In this document: positions 43,461 through 51,443 of the stretch, piece by piece
Layout: the number at the start of each line of letters is the position of its first letter
How positions within the stretch are numbered: the first letter of the stretch is position 1
Assembly (NCBI RefSeq): GCF_003610195.1
Contig: NZ_RAPO01000001.1
Location: 1,240,001-1,304,000 of the forward strand
Direction: 5' to 3'
Length of the DNA: 64,000 nucleotides
Origin: Halopiger aswanensis
Lineage (GTDB): Archaea; Halobacteriota; Halobacteria; Halobacteriales; Natrialbaceae
Notes under the pieces: generated by a model
Seen by the model: the letters and a program-made list of their open reading frames with translations, nothing else
What the model was told of the DNA's origin: nothing
The model's database searches: none
Translations under genes and position numbers: made by a program

Positions 43461-44324
43461 TCAGAGCCGTTCGGCGGCGTGTGAAAGGACGAACTCTCGG
43501 ACCAGTTTGCCGGCCAGCGACGCGGCCTGGCCGTCGTCGCGATCGTTGACCTCGACGACGTCGAACCCGTCGGCGTGCGGCGCGACGGTGCGAACGACGT
43601 CGCGCAGTTCGCGCGGCTCGAGGCCGAACGGCTCGGTCGTTCCCGTCCCGGGCGCGTAGCCGGGATCGGCGGCGTCGATGTCGACGCTGAGGTAGGTCTC
43701 GCGGTCGGCAACGCGATCTGCGAGGTTCTCGCGCGTGAATGCGCCGACCTCCTCGGGTGGAATGACGGTCACGTCGTCCGCGTCAGCGCGTTCCCACTCG
43801 GCTTCGCTGCCGGTGCGTGCGCCGAGAATAACGGCTTCCTCGACGGAGTCGACGTCTTCGAGAATCCGCCGGGTGACGGCGGCGTGGGACAGCGGGTTGC
43901 CGTCGTAGGCGTCATAGAGGTCGAGGTGGGCGTCCAGGCAGACGAACACCTCGGGTTCGACGGCCCGGACGCCGGCCAGCGACACGGTGTGTTCGCCGCC
44001 CAGCAGGAGCGGCACGGCGTCGTTCCAGACCGCCTCGCGCAGCGTGCTCGTCAGGTACTCGAGGTACTCCTCGATGTCGTCCCACGCGCGGACGTCGCCG
44101 CGGTCGACGACGCCGAGGTCGGAAAAGTGCTGGTCCGTCCGGTGGTCGTAGTCGTCGAACGGCTCTGCAAAAGAACGGATCCGTCGAGGACCGAATCGGG
44201 TCCCCGGTTGAAAGGTCGTCGTGGCGTCCAGGGGCGCACCGACGACCACGAAGTTCGCGCCTCCACGGTCGGCAGTACCGGCCGCGTCGGTCCCCTCGCG
44301 TTCGTCAGCCGCCCCGGGGAACAT
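43461..44324 (-). CDS. speB: Agmatinase/ureohydrolase, translationally coupled to eIF5A
   Basis: 287 residues. The start ATG shares one base with the stop of eIF5A (TAATG), so translation is coupled. The ureohydrolase metal ligands are all present: GGEHTVS (His112), DAHLDLYD (Asp131, His133, Asp135) and SVDIDAADP (Asp215, Asp217). Agmatinase splits agmatine into putrescine and urea. Work on Haloferax volcanii proposed that the haloarchaeal hypusine pathway attaches agmatine to eIF5A and that this agmatinase then processes the modification, which the gene overlap fits. The N-terminal 20 residues are variable. Confidence 0.95.
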   Translation of the reverse strand: MFPGAADEREGTDAAGTADRGGANFVVVGAPLDATTTFQPGTRFGPRRIRSFAEPFDDYDHRTDQHFSDLGVVDRGDVRAWDDIEEYLEYLTSTLREAVWNDAVPLLLGGEHTVSLAGVRAVEPEVFVCLDAHLDLYDAYDGNPLSHAAVTRRILEDVDSVEEAVILGARTGSEAEWERADADDVTVIPPEEVGAFTRENLADRVADRETYLSVDIDAADPGYAPGTGTTEPFGLEPRELRDVVRTVAPHADGFDVVEVNDRDDGQAASLAGKLVREFVLSHAAERL

Positions 44325-44698
44325 TAGACGATCTTTCGCTGGTCTTCCATCTCGAGGTACTCGATGTTCTCGTCGGGGGAGACGTCGGCGTCCTCGGGGA
44401 CGCGCATGGTGATCGTCTCGTAGGTCTCTAAGTCCATGACCTGCATGTCGTCGCCGTCGACGGAGACGACCTGGCCCTGTTTGCGCTCGATGATCGGGAC
44501 CCAGATCTTCGCGTCGACGGGCTGGGAGAGCGAGCGCTTCTTCCCGTCGAAGACGCCTTCGGCCTCGATGCGGGCCTTGGCGCTGCCGTGTTTGCCGGGC
44601 TTTGCCGTGGAGTAGGAGTTGATTTTACACGGCGTGTCCTCGATCATCACGTAGCTACCTTCCTGGAGGTCGCGAACTTCGTTCTGCTGTTTCGCCAT
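44324..44698 (-). CDS. eif5A: Translation factor eIF5A (aIF5A)
   Basis: 124 residues, the standard length. The factor promotes peptide-bond formation on stalled ribosomes and carries hypusine at a lysine in the loop [11 protein letters not shown]; the modified residue is Lys36. The N-terminal SH3-like domain ([16 protein letters not shown]) and the C-terminal OB-fold ([19 protein letters not shown]) are intact. A TATA-like CGTTTATGG lies 24-32 nt before the ATG at 44698, so a leaderless transcript is expected. It overlaps agmatinase, downstream; deoxyhypusine synthase is 5 kb away on the same strand. Confidence 0.97.
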   Translation of the reverse strand: MAKQQNEVRDLQEGSYVMIEDTPCKINSYSTAKPGKHGSAKARIEAEGVFDGKKRSLSQPVDAKIWVPIIERKQGQVVSVDGDDMQVMDLETYETITMRVPEDADVSPDENIEYLEMEDQRKIV

Positions 44699-44721
44699 GT
44701 CCCGGGGTAATCAACCGACGT

Positions 44722-44730
44722 CCATAAACG
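44722..44730 (-). promoter_or_regulatory. TATA element of the eIF5A-agmatinase operon
   Basis: CGTTTATGG on the minus strand, 24-32 nt before the ATG at 44698; typical of haloarchaeal leaderless promoters. Confidence 0.6.
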
Positions 44731-44943
44731 GTTTGGAATGCGTTTCCTCGAGTTCGGTCCGGTAACAGGTCTCACAGCGTGAAATTCGATCCCGAAGCGG
44801 CGGTGAACTAGTACGATCGGTGCGGTCCGAAACCCGCCCGAACGCTCGAGCGACCGCTCGCTCGAGTAGTCCCCTGAACCGCGGCGCGAGCGGCCCCGCA
44901 GCCACGACGCGACCCGTTCGGACGTCACGAGCCGACGGGGATC

Positions 44944-46017
44944 TCAGTCCCACCGAAATCCGTCCACGGCAGCCGGCGGCTCGAGCGGACTCGCCGGCAG
45001 TCCGTCCCCGACGTCGGGGTCGTTGTACGCGCCCGGTGCGACGTCGTTCGGCGAGTCGGGGTAGTACAGCGACGCCAGCAACTGGAGGTGGCCGCGACCG
45101 ACGCCGAGTTCGAACTGGCCGCCCCCGTACATCGTGATTCCGCGCTCCCGGCAGAAATCGATCGTCTCGAGCAGCGATTCGAGCGAGCCAAAGCGCGACG
45201 GCTTAACGTTCAGCCAGTCGGGCTCCCAGGGGAGGGCTTCGACGTCCGCGAGCCCGTGGATCGGCGCGTCCCAGGAGACCCGCTCCCGGACGGCGGGGTC
45301 GTCGAACAGGGGCTCCGTCTCGTCGGTCAGCGCGGGGTCCTCGATCACCGCCTCGGGGAACGCCTCGAGGACGCGTTCGTACAGCGCCGGGTCCGGCGGG
45401 GTGTCGACCTCGGTCCCCTCGTAGTGGCCCTTCAGATCGAGGATTCGGACGGCGTCCCGACCGACGGCGTCGACGATATCGTCGACGAGCGCCGCGTCCC
45501 ACTCCGGCGTCGGATCCAGTTTGAACTCGAGGTCCGGCACCCGCTCGCGCAGTCGCTCGAGGCGGTCGACCGTCGGCGGCTCGCCCAGTCGCGTGCTGGC
45601 GACGAACCGGACCGGCTCGGCTGAGCGATCCAGCGCGCTCGCGAGGTCGGTCCCGTTCTGGCGAAGCGCCAGATCCAGCGCCGCGCTCTCGAGGCCCCAG
45701 CGGCGGTAGTTCCGGAAGACCTCGCGGTCGGGTGCGCCGCCCGGGAAGAGGTCGAGGTCGGTGAGGTGCTCCGAGAACGACGCGAGGGTGTATTCGCCGG
45801 CGAGATCGGGGAGTCCGGTCTCGGCCAGCCGGTCGTGGTCGGCGGTCTCGTAGGTGACGTCTTCGCCGCGGCCGACGACCGCGTCGTCGTCGCGGGGACC
45901 AGACAGCGAAAACACAGTCGTGACGCGGGTAAAGTCGCTCGAGGTCTCGCGCTCGAGGCGGTCGGTCGAAACGGCGTCGATCTCGAGGGGCAGGTCCGCG
46001 ATCCGATCGTACTCCAT
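44944..46017 (-). CDS. Enolase-superfamily protein
   Basis: 357 residues from the ATG at 46017. A capping alpha+beta domain (to about 130) precedes a beta/alpha barrel with metal-binding acids in ILDLKGHYEG, VIEDPALT and HGLADVEALPWEP. Candidate catalytic lysines are in LEFKLDPTPEW and NVKPSRFGSLE, at positions like those in mandelate racemase/muconate-cycloisomerase enzymes, which abstract a proton alpha to a carboxylate. The substrate is unknown; the haloarchaeal subfamily has no experimental assignment I can name. It is divergent from the DUF6653-like gene. Confidence 0.85.
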   Translation of the reverse strand: MEYDRIADLPLEIDAVSTDRLERETSSDFTRVTTVFSLSGPRDDDAVVGRGEDVTYETADHDRLAETGLPDLAGEYTLASFSEHLTDLDLFPGGAPDREVFRNYRRWGLESAALDLALRQNGTDLASALDRSAEPVRFVASTRLGEPPTVDRLERLRERVPDLEFKLDPTPEWDAALVDDIVDAVGRDAVRILDLKGHYEGTEVDTPPDPALYERVLEAFPEAVIEDPALTDETEPLFDDPAVRERVSWDAPIHGLADVEALPWEPDWLNVKPSRFGSLESLLETIDFCRERGITMYGGGQFELGVGRGHLQLLASLYYPDSPNDVAPGAYNDPDVGDGLPASPLEPPAAVDGFRWD

Positions 46018-46151
46018 ACGTCCACATCGAGCGCCAGGGAAAAGTAGGTTGCAGCGGCGCTGTTGAAACGGGCAGCACCTGAGCGGGAGTGCGTGCTGCA
46101 TAGACGGGTATATTCAGTAGGTTGATACGAGTTCCCCGCGTAGGTGATCTT

Positions 46152-46613
46152 ATGGCTCTCACAGACGCCCTTGGAGAGGACTTCTGGGCGCGACACACGA
46201 ATCCGTGGAGCGGCTACACGCGCCTCCCGATGGGACCGATCCTCCTGCTCGGACTGTACCGGCGGGACTGGCGGCTGGTTGGTCTCACCCTTCTCTACGT
46301 CGCCAGCAATCCGGTTCTCTTCCCGGAACCCGAGACCAAGGACGCGTGGATCAGCCGTAGCGTCCTCGGGGAGCAACGCTGGCTGGAAGACGGCCACGAC
46401 GTGTTCGAGGCCAGCCTTCCCGGCGCTCTCAACGGTCTGAACGCCGTTGCATACTGCTACGGTCTCTACGGCGCGTACAAACGCAACCCGCGGGTGACTG
46501 CGCTCGGCGGTGGGGTCGCACTCACGTGTAAACTCGTCTATCTTCACGTGCTGGTGAACTACTACGACGAACACGCGCCGAACCAAGACGACGCGGCGGG
46601 AGCCACTGCGTAG
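46152..46613 (+). CDS. DUF6653-like membrane protein
   Basis: 153 residues from the ATG at 46152; AGGTGATC, an almost perfect Shine-Dalgarno, lies at 46142-46149, closer than usual (2 nt). Two or three hydrophobic segments are present (about 39-57, 92-110 and 121-138). The opening LGEDFWARHTNPWSGYTR and the DGHDVFEASLPGALN segment are those of a small haloarchaeal/actinobacterial membrane family that I associate with DUF6653. No function is known. Confidence 0.7.
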   Translation: MALTDALGEDFWARHTNPWSGYTRLPMGPILLLGLYRRDWRLVGLTLLYVASNPVLFPEPETKDAWISRSVLGEQRWLEDGHDVFEASLPGALNGLNAVAYCYGLYGAYKRNPRVTALGGGVALTCKLVYLHVLVNYYDEHAPNQDDAAGATA

Positions 46614-46750
46614 CGACCCGAGCGCGCTCGAGAGGCCGATTTACGCCCTGTATTCAGCGGACCGGCTGACCCTCTCACCGAGCGACACTCTCAGCAGGGT
46701 GGGTAAGCAGTGAGCGCCCGGAGCGAAACGGTGAGGCGGACAAACGGCGG

Positions 46751-48508
46751 TCACTCCTCGCGCTGCTGCCGTCGCTGTCGCAGGTTCTGGCGCGTGAACT
46801 GCGGCCGCACGCGGGTCGATTTGGGTTTGCGGAACGAGCGGTAGAGTTGGACGATGACGACGACCGAGAAGACGGCCGCTACGACCGACGCCTCGGGCGC
46901 GCCCAGCGCGTAGAGGACGCCCATCGAGAACAGCGACATCGTCAGTAGCATGCCGTAGATCAGCCGCTTTGCGAATTTAGCGAAGACGTCGTCGGAGTCC
47001 TCGACGCCGATGCGAACGTAGAGGTCGTCCCGATCGAGTCGGTCGAGCGCCCCCTCGGCCTTGGGGGGCAGCCGGGTCAGCGACTCGCCCGACTGACGGA
47101 TCTGCTCGGCGGATTCGCGGACGTAGCGCCGGATCGACTCCTCGCGATAGCCCTCCTCGGTGAGGTAGTCGGTGGCCGTCGAGATGAAGTCGAAATCCTG
47201 ATCGAGCGTGACGCAGACCCCCTCGACGACGGTCGCCACCCGGAGGACGAGCGCGAGGTTCTTGGGCAGTCGGAAGGGGAACTCGTAGATCGAATCCTCG
47301 ATCTGACCGACGATGCCCCGGACGCGGTACTGGTCGAGCGTCTCGCCGCGAGCGTCCTGGATGGCCAGTTCCATCACCTCGGCCATCACCGCCCGGTCGG
47401 CATCGGGGGAGAGCGTCCCCATCTCGATCAGGGCGTCGAGGATGCCGTCGATGTCCCGGTTGGCGACGGCGATGTAGAACTCGATGATCTTCTCCTGGAT
47501 GAACGGGTCGACCCGACCCGACATGCCGAAGTCGTAGAAGACGATCCGCCCGTCGTCGGTCACCGCCAGGTTTCCGGGGTGCGGATCGGCGTGGAAGACG
47601 CCGTCGTCCATGATCATCTGCAGGTACGCCCGCTCTAAGTTCTCCGCGACCCGCGTCCGGTCGATCCCCTTGCGCTCGAGTTCCTCGAGGTCGTTGATCT
47701 TCGTCCCCCGGATGTACTCCATCGTGAGCACGCGCGGCCCGGAGTGGCTCTCGGCGACGGCGGGGATACAAAAGCGGTCGTCATCCGCGAAGTTCGAGCG
47801 GATCTCGGTCAGCATCTCGGCCTCGCGCTCGTAGTTCATCTCCTCGCGGATCGTCCGCGAGAACTCGTCGGCGAGGTTCTCGAGCGAGAACGACCGTGAC
47901 TCGTCGACGAAGAACATCACGATCGGCAGCGACCAGCGGATCACGCGCAGGTCGGCCTCGACGAGGGGTTCGATGTCGGGGCGGCGGATCTTCACCGCGA
48001 CTTCCTGTCCGGGCGGTCCCTCGCCGCCGGTCGTGTCGGGGCCGGTCGGCACGGCTGTCGGGCCGCCGTCGCTGCCGTCCCAGTCCGCGGCGTCGGGATC
48101 GATCCGCGCCCGGTAGACCTGTCCGAGACTGGCGCCGCTGATCGGTTCGGTGTCGAACTCGAGGAACCGCTCGTCGACGGGGCCGAGTTCGTCCTCGAGG
48201 ACCCGCTTCGCTTCGCGCCACTCGGCCGGGGGCACCTCGTCCTGTAAGGCCGAGAGGACGTCGATGTACTCCGGCGGCAGGATGTCGGGGCGGGTCGATA
48301 GCAGTTGGCCGAGTTTGATGAACGTCGGGCCGAGGGTCAGCAGCGACTCGAGCAGCACCTCCGCGCGCTCGCGGTGGGTCTCGGGGTCGACCTGCCGCCG
48401 CGAGCCGAACAGGAGGAACCGGCGACGGTCGCGGGCGTACGCGAGCAACAGCGGGAGGAACTGCCAAGCGACGAGGACGAATCGTCGGTACGCGCGAAGC
48501 GATACCAG
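46751..48508 (-). CDS. UbiB/ABC1-type atypical kinase (AarF), probable CTG start
   Basis: Family knowledge: ABC1/UbiB kinases support isoprenoid-quinone synthesis or membrane lipid function. The kinase core is visible: VAVKIRRPDIE, FHADPHPGNLA and YDFGMSGRV, with the family-specific GASLGQVYRA and LLSTRPDILPPEY. Two C-terminal hydrophobic helices anchor it. The first standard start codon in frame is TTG at 48448, which would cut a family-like stretch (LRAYRRFVLVAWQFLPLLLAY). A CTG at 48508 restores it and sits six bases after GAGGTGA, a good ribosome site overlapping the Hsp20 stop TGA at 48517-48515. I therefore propose CTG as start; 585 residues. A frame error is an alternative. Confidence 0.85.
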   Translation of the reverse strand: MVSLRAYRRFVLVAWQFLPLLLAYARDRRRFLLFGSRRQVDPETHRERAEVLLESLLTLGPTFIKLGQLLSTRPDILPPEYIDVLSALQDEVPPAEWREAKRVLEDELGPVDERFLEFDTEPISGASLGQVYRARIDPDAADWDGSDGGPTAVPTGPDTTGGEGPPGQEVAVKIRRPDIEPLVEADLRVIRWSLPIVMFFVDESRSFSLENLADEFSRTIREEMNYEREAEMLTEIRSNFADDDRFCIPAVAESHSGPRVLTMEYIRGTKINDLEELERKGIDRTRVAENLERAYLQMIMDDGVFHADPHPGNLAVTDDGRIVFYDFGMSGRVDPFIQEKIIEFYIAVANRDIDGILDALIEMGTLSPDADRAVMAEVMELAIQDARGETLDQYRVRGIVGQIEDSIYEFPFRLPKNLALVLRVATVVEGVCVTLDQDFDFISTATDYLTEEGYREESIRRYVRESAEQIRQSGESLTRLPPKAEGALDRLDRDDLYVRIGVEDSDDVFAKFAKRLIYGMLLTMSLFSMGVLYALGAPEASVVAAVFSVVVIVQLYRSFRKPKSTRVRPQFTRQNLRQRRQQREE

Positions 48509-48514
48509 CTTCGG

Positions 48515-48961
48515 TCACCTCGGTTCGGGATCGGATTCGGGTTCAGGGTCGGCGTCGGGATCGGTGCCGGCGGGTTCGTCGTCTCCGTCGTCGCCCTCGC
48601 GGATCCGTCCCTCGACGACGTCGATCGTCGTCTCGTCGTCCGCGGGCCGCTTCGGAATCGAGAGTTCGAGGACGCCCCGCTCGACGCCGGCGTCGAGGTC
48701 CGCCTCGATCGCGTCGTCGGGAAGGGGCAACTCGACGTCGAAGAACAGCGACCGGTTCTCCTCGAGGTAGCGGTAGTCGTCCGGGAGGTCCTTCTGCCGC
48801 TGGGCGTCGATGGAGAGACGACCGTCCTCGATCGCGAGGTCGATCGAGTCGGCGGTGACTCCGGGGACGTCGAGGACGAGCAGGTACCGGTCGTCGCTCT
48901 CGAGCAGATCGAAGAAGACGTCGTCGGAGAGGTCCCGCAACGCGTCGCGGAGCGCTGACAT
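48515..48961 (-). CDS. Hsp20/alpha-crystallin-type small heat-shock protein
   Basis: 148 residues from ATG 48961. The alpha-crystallin domain spans about 22-108 with DDRYLLVLDVPGVTADSIDLAIEDGRLSIDA, SLFFDVELPLPDDAIEADLDAGVERGVLELSIPKR. The C-terminal tail is long and Asp/Glu/Pro-rich, ending PDPEPR, rather than the IxI motif commonly used for oligomer contacts. Such proteins hold unfolded clients; haloarchaeal ones may rely on the acidic tail for solubility. It overlaps the ribosome site of the UbiB-like gene downstream, so the two are cotranscribed and probably coupled. Confidence 0.9.
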   Translation of the reverse strand: MSALRDALRDLSDDVFFDLLESDDRYLLVLDVPGVTADSIDLAIEDGRLSIDAQRQKDLPDDYRYLEENRSLFFDVELPLPDDAIEADLDAGVERGVLELSIPKRPADDETTIDVVEGRIREGDDGDDEPAGTDPDADPEPESDPEPR

Positions 48962-49032
48962 GGCTACTGGTTCGAACGCCGATACGAAAAAGCCCGCGGT
49001 ACCGCAGTGGTGCGATAACACGCCCCAACCGG

Positions 49033-49854
49033 TTACACCGCGACGGCGACGACGAATCCGAGCGCGGCGACGCCGCCCAGAATCGACGCCAGCCCGACCG
49101 CGCCGGCCCGAAGCCCGAGCCACCGCTCCGAACCCTCCGCGATGACGAACGGATGGCCGAACAGCCGGTGACGAAGTCGTAGCCATCGACTCGGGGACAG
49201 CGCGCGCTCGTCGATTCCGACGGCGGCGTTGACGTCTCCCGCCGCGCTCGAGGCGGACGGGTCGTACCGCGCCGTGCCGAGGACGTGGACCGTCTCGCCG
49301 GGCTCGAGGCGCCGTTCGACGAAGCGCCGATCCCGTCCGGTCCGGAGTTCGAACACCCGTAGGTCGATCGACGTATTCTCCGAGTCGAGATCCTCGGTGC
49401 GATCGATGAACCGGGCGATCGGCGCCGGCGGTTCGGTGCCGCCGTCGACCTCGATCCGGGCGTCGGTCGCGAGCCGGAAGTCGGCCCCCGGCGGTTCGAT
49501 CAGGACGCTGCCGGAGCCGTCGTCGAGCCGGAAGGGGAGGTACTCGTCACCCGACGCGACGGTCGTCCAGTGGCGGCCGTTCTTCGAGTCGCGTTCCTCC
49601 TCGACGACGTACTCGTAGGCGAGACACGGCGTCTCGGTAAACGGTGATCGGAGGACGCCGCCGACCGGTTTGGCGGTGCCGCGGAGTTCGACCGGGCCGC
49701 CGCCGGGCGTCTCGAGGACGGCACTCGGCCGCGACCGGAGGACGAGCACCGCGAGGCGGAGTTCGGCGATGCCGTAGCCGAGCGCGACCAGCGAAACGAC
49801 GGCTGCGAGCGCGAGGAGGGCGAGGACGAACGGATCGACCGGCAGCGGGACCAT
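49033..49854 (-). CDS. GIDE-domain-like membrane protein
   Basis: 273 residues from ATG 49854. One hydrophobic helix near residues 8-34 and another at the C-terminus (AVGLASILGGVAALGFVVAVAV) bracket a soluble middle. The middle shows VELRGTAKPVGGVLRSPFTETPCLAYEYVVEEE and EPGETVHVLGTARYDP, features of the GIDE/MUL1 domain, an E3-ligase-associated module without ligase activity in prokaryotes. Haloarchaeal homologues are common and uncharacterised. It lies upstream of hsp20 on the same strand with a 71-nt gap, so a stress-linked role is conceivable. Confidence 0.75.
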   Translation of the reverse strand: MVPLPVDPFVLALLALAAVVSLVALGYGIAELRLAVLVLRSRPSAVLETPGGGPVELRGTAKPVGGVLRSPFTETPCLAYEYVVEEERDSKNGRHWTTVASGDEYLPFRLDDGSGSVLIEPPGADFRLATDARIEVDGGTEPPAPIARFIDRTEDLDSENTSIDLRVFELRTGRDRRFVERRLEPGETVHVLGTARYDPSASSAAGDVNAAVGIDERALSPSRWLRLRHRLFGHPFVIAEGSERWLGLRAGAVGLASILGGVAALGFVVAVAV

Positions 49855-50011
49855 ACCGACAGTCAGGGTGCCGAACAGATAGTATATCCGACATCGGTCC
49901 GGGTCGGCAGTTGGACGGCCTGAACCGCCGTGCAGCAACTCGAGCGCGTGATTCGACTCGCGACTCGAGCGGGAGCGAACAGGGCACGTGGACGGCGGTC
50001 AGTCCCCCACG

Positions 50012-50019
50012 CTTTTGCC
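50012..50019 (+). promoter_or_regulatory. Candidate TATA element of the first moeA gene
   Basis: CTTTTGCC lies 23-30 nt before the ATG at 50042, in keeping with a leaderless transcript and with that start. Confidence 0.45.
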
Positions 50020-50041
50020 CTCCGGCACCCCGGTTCAGAGT

Positions 50042-51343
50042 ATGAAGGGAGCCGACAGCGAGCGCACCGAGGCCGGGTTCAAGGTACGGACGCCGGTCGA
50101 CGAGGCGCGCCGGATTCTCAGGGCGGCGATCGAGGAGCGCCAGCCGGAGGACGAACCGTGTGCGACCGGCACGGAAACCGTCGACGTCGAGCGCGCGGAC
50201 GGCCGCACCCTCGCCGCGCCGCTGGAGTCCGCCCGGAACGTGCCCCACTACCGGCGGGCGGCGATGGACGGCTACGCCGTCCGGGCCGCGGACACCTTCG
50301 GCGCGAGCGACCGCTCGCCCGAGGTGCTGCGAATCGCCGAGGGGATCGGCGCCGACGCGGCGGTCGAACCCGGCACCGCCGCGCGCGTCCACACCGGCAG
50401 CGCGCTGCCCGACGGCGCCGACGCCGTCGTGATGATCGAGGAGGTCGCGGAACTCGAGGCGGCCGGCGAACCGGAACTCGAGGTCGGCGACGCCGTCGCG
50501 GAGGGCGAGAACGTCGCGCCGATCGGCGAGGACGTCGAGGAGGGCCAGCACCTCTACGAGGCGGGCCACCGGCTCCGGCCGTCCGACCTCGGACTCGTCC
50601 GCTCGGCGGGCTACGACCGCGTTTCGGTCGCCCAGCAGCCGACGGTCGGCGTGATCCCGACCGGCGAGGAACTCGTCGAGGGCGATCCCGGGCCAGGCGA
50701 GGTCGTCGAGACGAACGGACTGACCGTCTCGCGGCTGGCCCAGCGGTGGGGCGCGCGGGCGACGTACCGCGACGTCGTCACCGACGATCCCGAGTCGCTG
50801 CGCGTGGCGATCCAGCGCGATCTGACGAAGGACGTCGTCGTCACGACCGGCGGCTCCTCGGTCGGCGAGCGCGACCTGCTGCCGGAGGTCATCGACGACT
50901 TAGGCGAGGTGCTCGTCCACGGGGTCGGCCTCAAGCCCGGCCATCCGGTCTGTCTCGGCATCGTCGAGGACACGCCCGTCCTCGCCTTACCGGGCTACCC
51001 CGTCGCCTGCATCGTCAACGCCGTCCAGTTCCTCCGGCCGACGCTGCGCTGGCTCGAGGGCACCGAGCCCGATCCGCACCCGACGACGCAGGCCGTCCTC
51101 GAGCGCAAGATTCCGAGCGAACCCGGCACCCGGACGTTCGCGCGGGTGCAACTCGAGGAACGCGACCCCGACGAGATCGACGAGGGCGAACCGCAGTTTG
51201 CGGCGACGCCGACCCGGGCCAGCGGCTCGGGCGTGCTCTCGAGCGTCGCGCTGGCCGACGGCTGGGTGGTCGTCGACGACGATCGCGAGGGGATTCCCGA
51301 GGGTGAAACGGTCGCCGTCGAGGACTGGGAAATTAACCCGTAA
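50042..51343 (+). CDS. moeA: Molybdopterin molybdenumtransferase MoeA
   Basis: 433 residues from ATG 50042. MoeA inserts molybdate into MPT-AMP to finish molybdenum cofactor. Family blocks: MDGYAVRAADTFG, VHTGSALPDGADAVVMIEEV, GEDVEEGQHLYEAGHRL, VVVTTGGSSVGERDLLPEV, GLKPGHPVCLG and LALPGYPVACIVNAVQF. The C-terminal domain IV is intact. A second, longer MoeA (55123) lies 3.8 kb downstream on the same strand; such paralogue pairs in archaea are thought to divide Mo/W or tungsten insertion. Nearby genes are unrelated transporters and a K+ channel. Confidence 0.95.
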   Translation: MKGADSERTEAGFKVRTPVDEARRILRAAIEERQPEDEPCATGTETVDVERADGRTLAAPLESARNVPHYRRAAMDGYAVRAADTFGASDRSPEVLRIAEGIGADAAVEPGTAARVHTGSALPDGADAVVMIEEVAELEAAGEPELEVGDAVAEGENVAPIGEDVEEGQHLYEAGHRLRPSDLGLVRSAGYDRVSVAQQPTVGVIPTGEELVEGDPGPGEVVETNGLTVSRLAQRWGARATYRDVVTDDPESLRVAIQRDLTKDVVVTTGGSSVGERDLLPEVIDDLGEVLVHGVGLKPGHPVCLGIVEDTPVLALPGYPVACIVNAVQFLRPTLRWLEGTEPDPHPTTQAVLERKIPSEPGTRTFARVQLEERDPDEIDEGEPQFAATPTRASGSGVLSSVALADGWVVVDDDREGIPEGETVAVEDWEINP

Positions 51344-51443
51344 ACAACGACAGCCGCATCCCCTCGATTTCTCGAACGGGGAACGTTGCCTGTTCAGACC
51401 GAGCGCTTAGTGGCCCGTAGCCGCTAGTACGAGGGACTACCGC

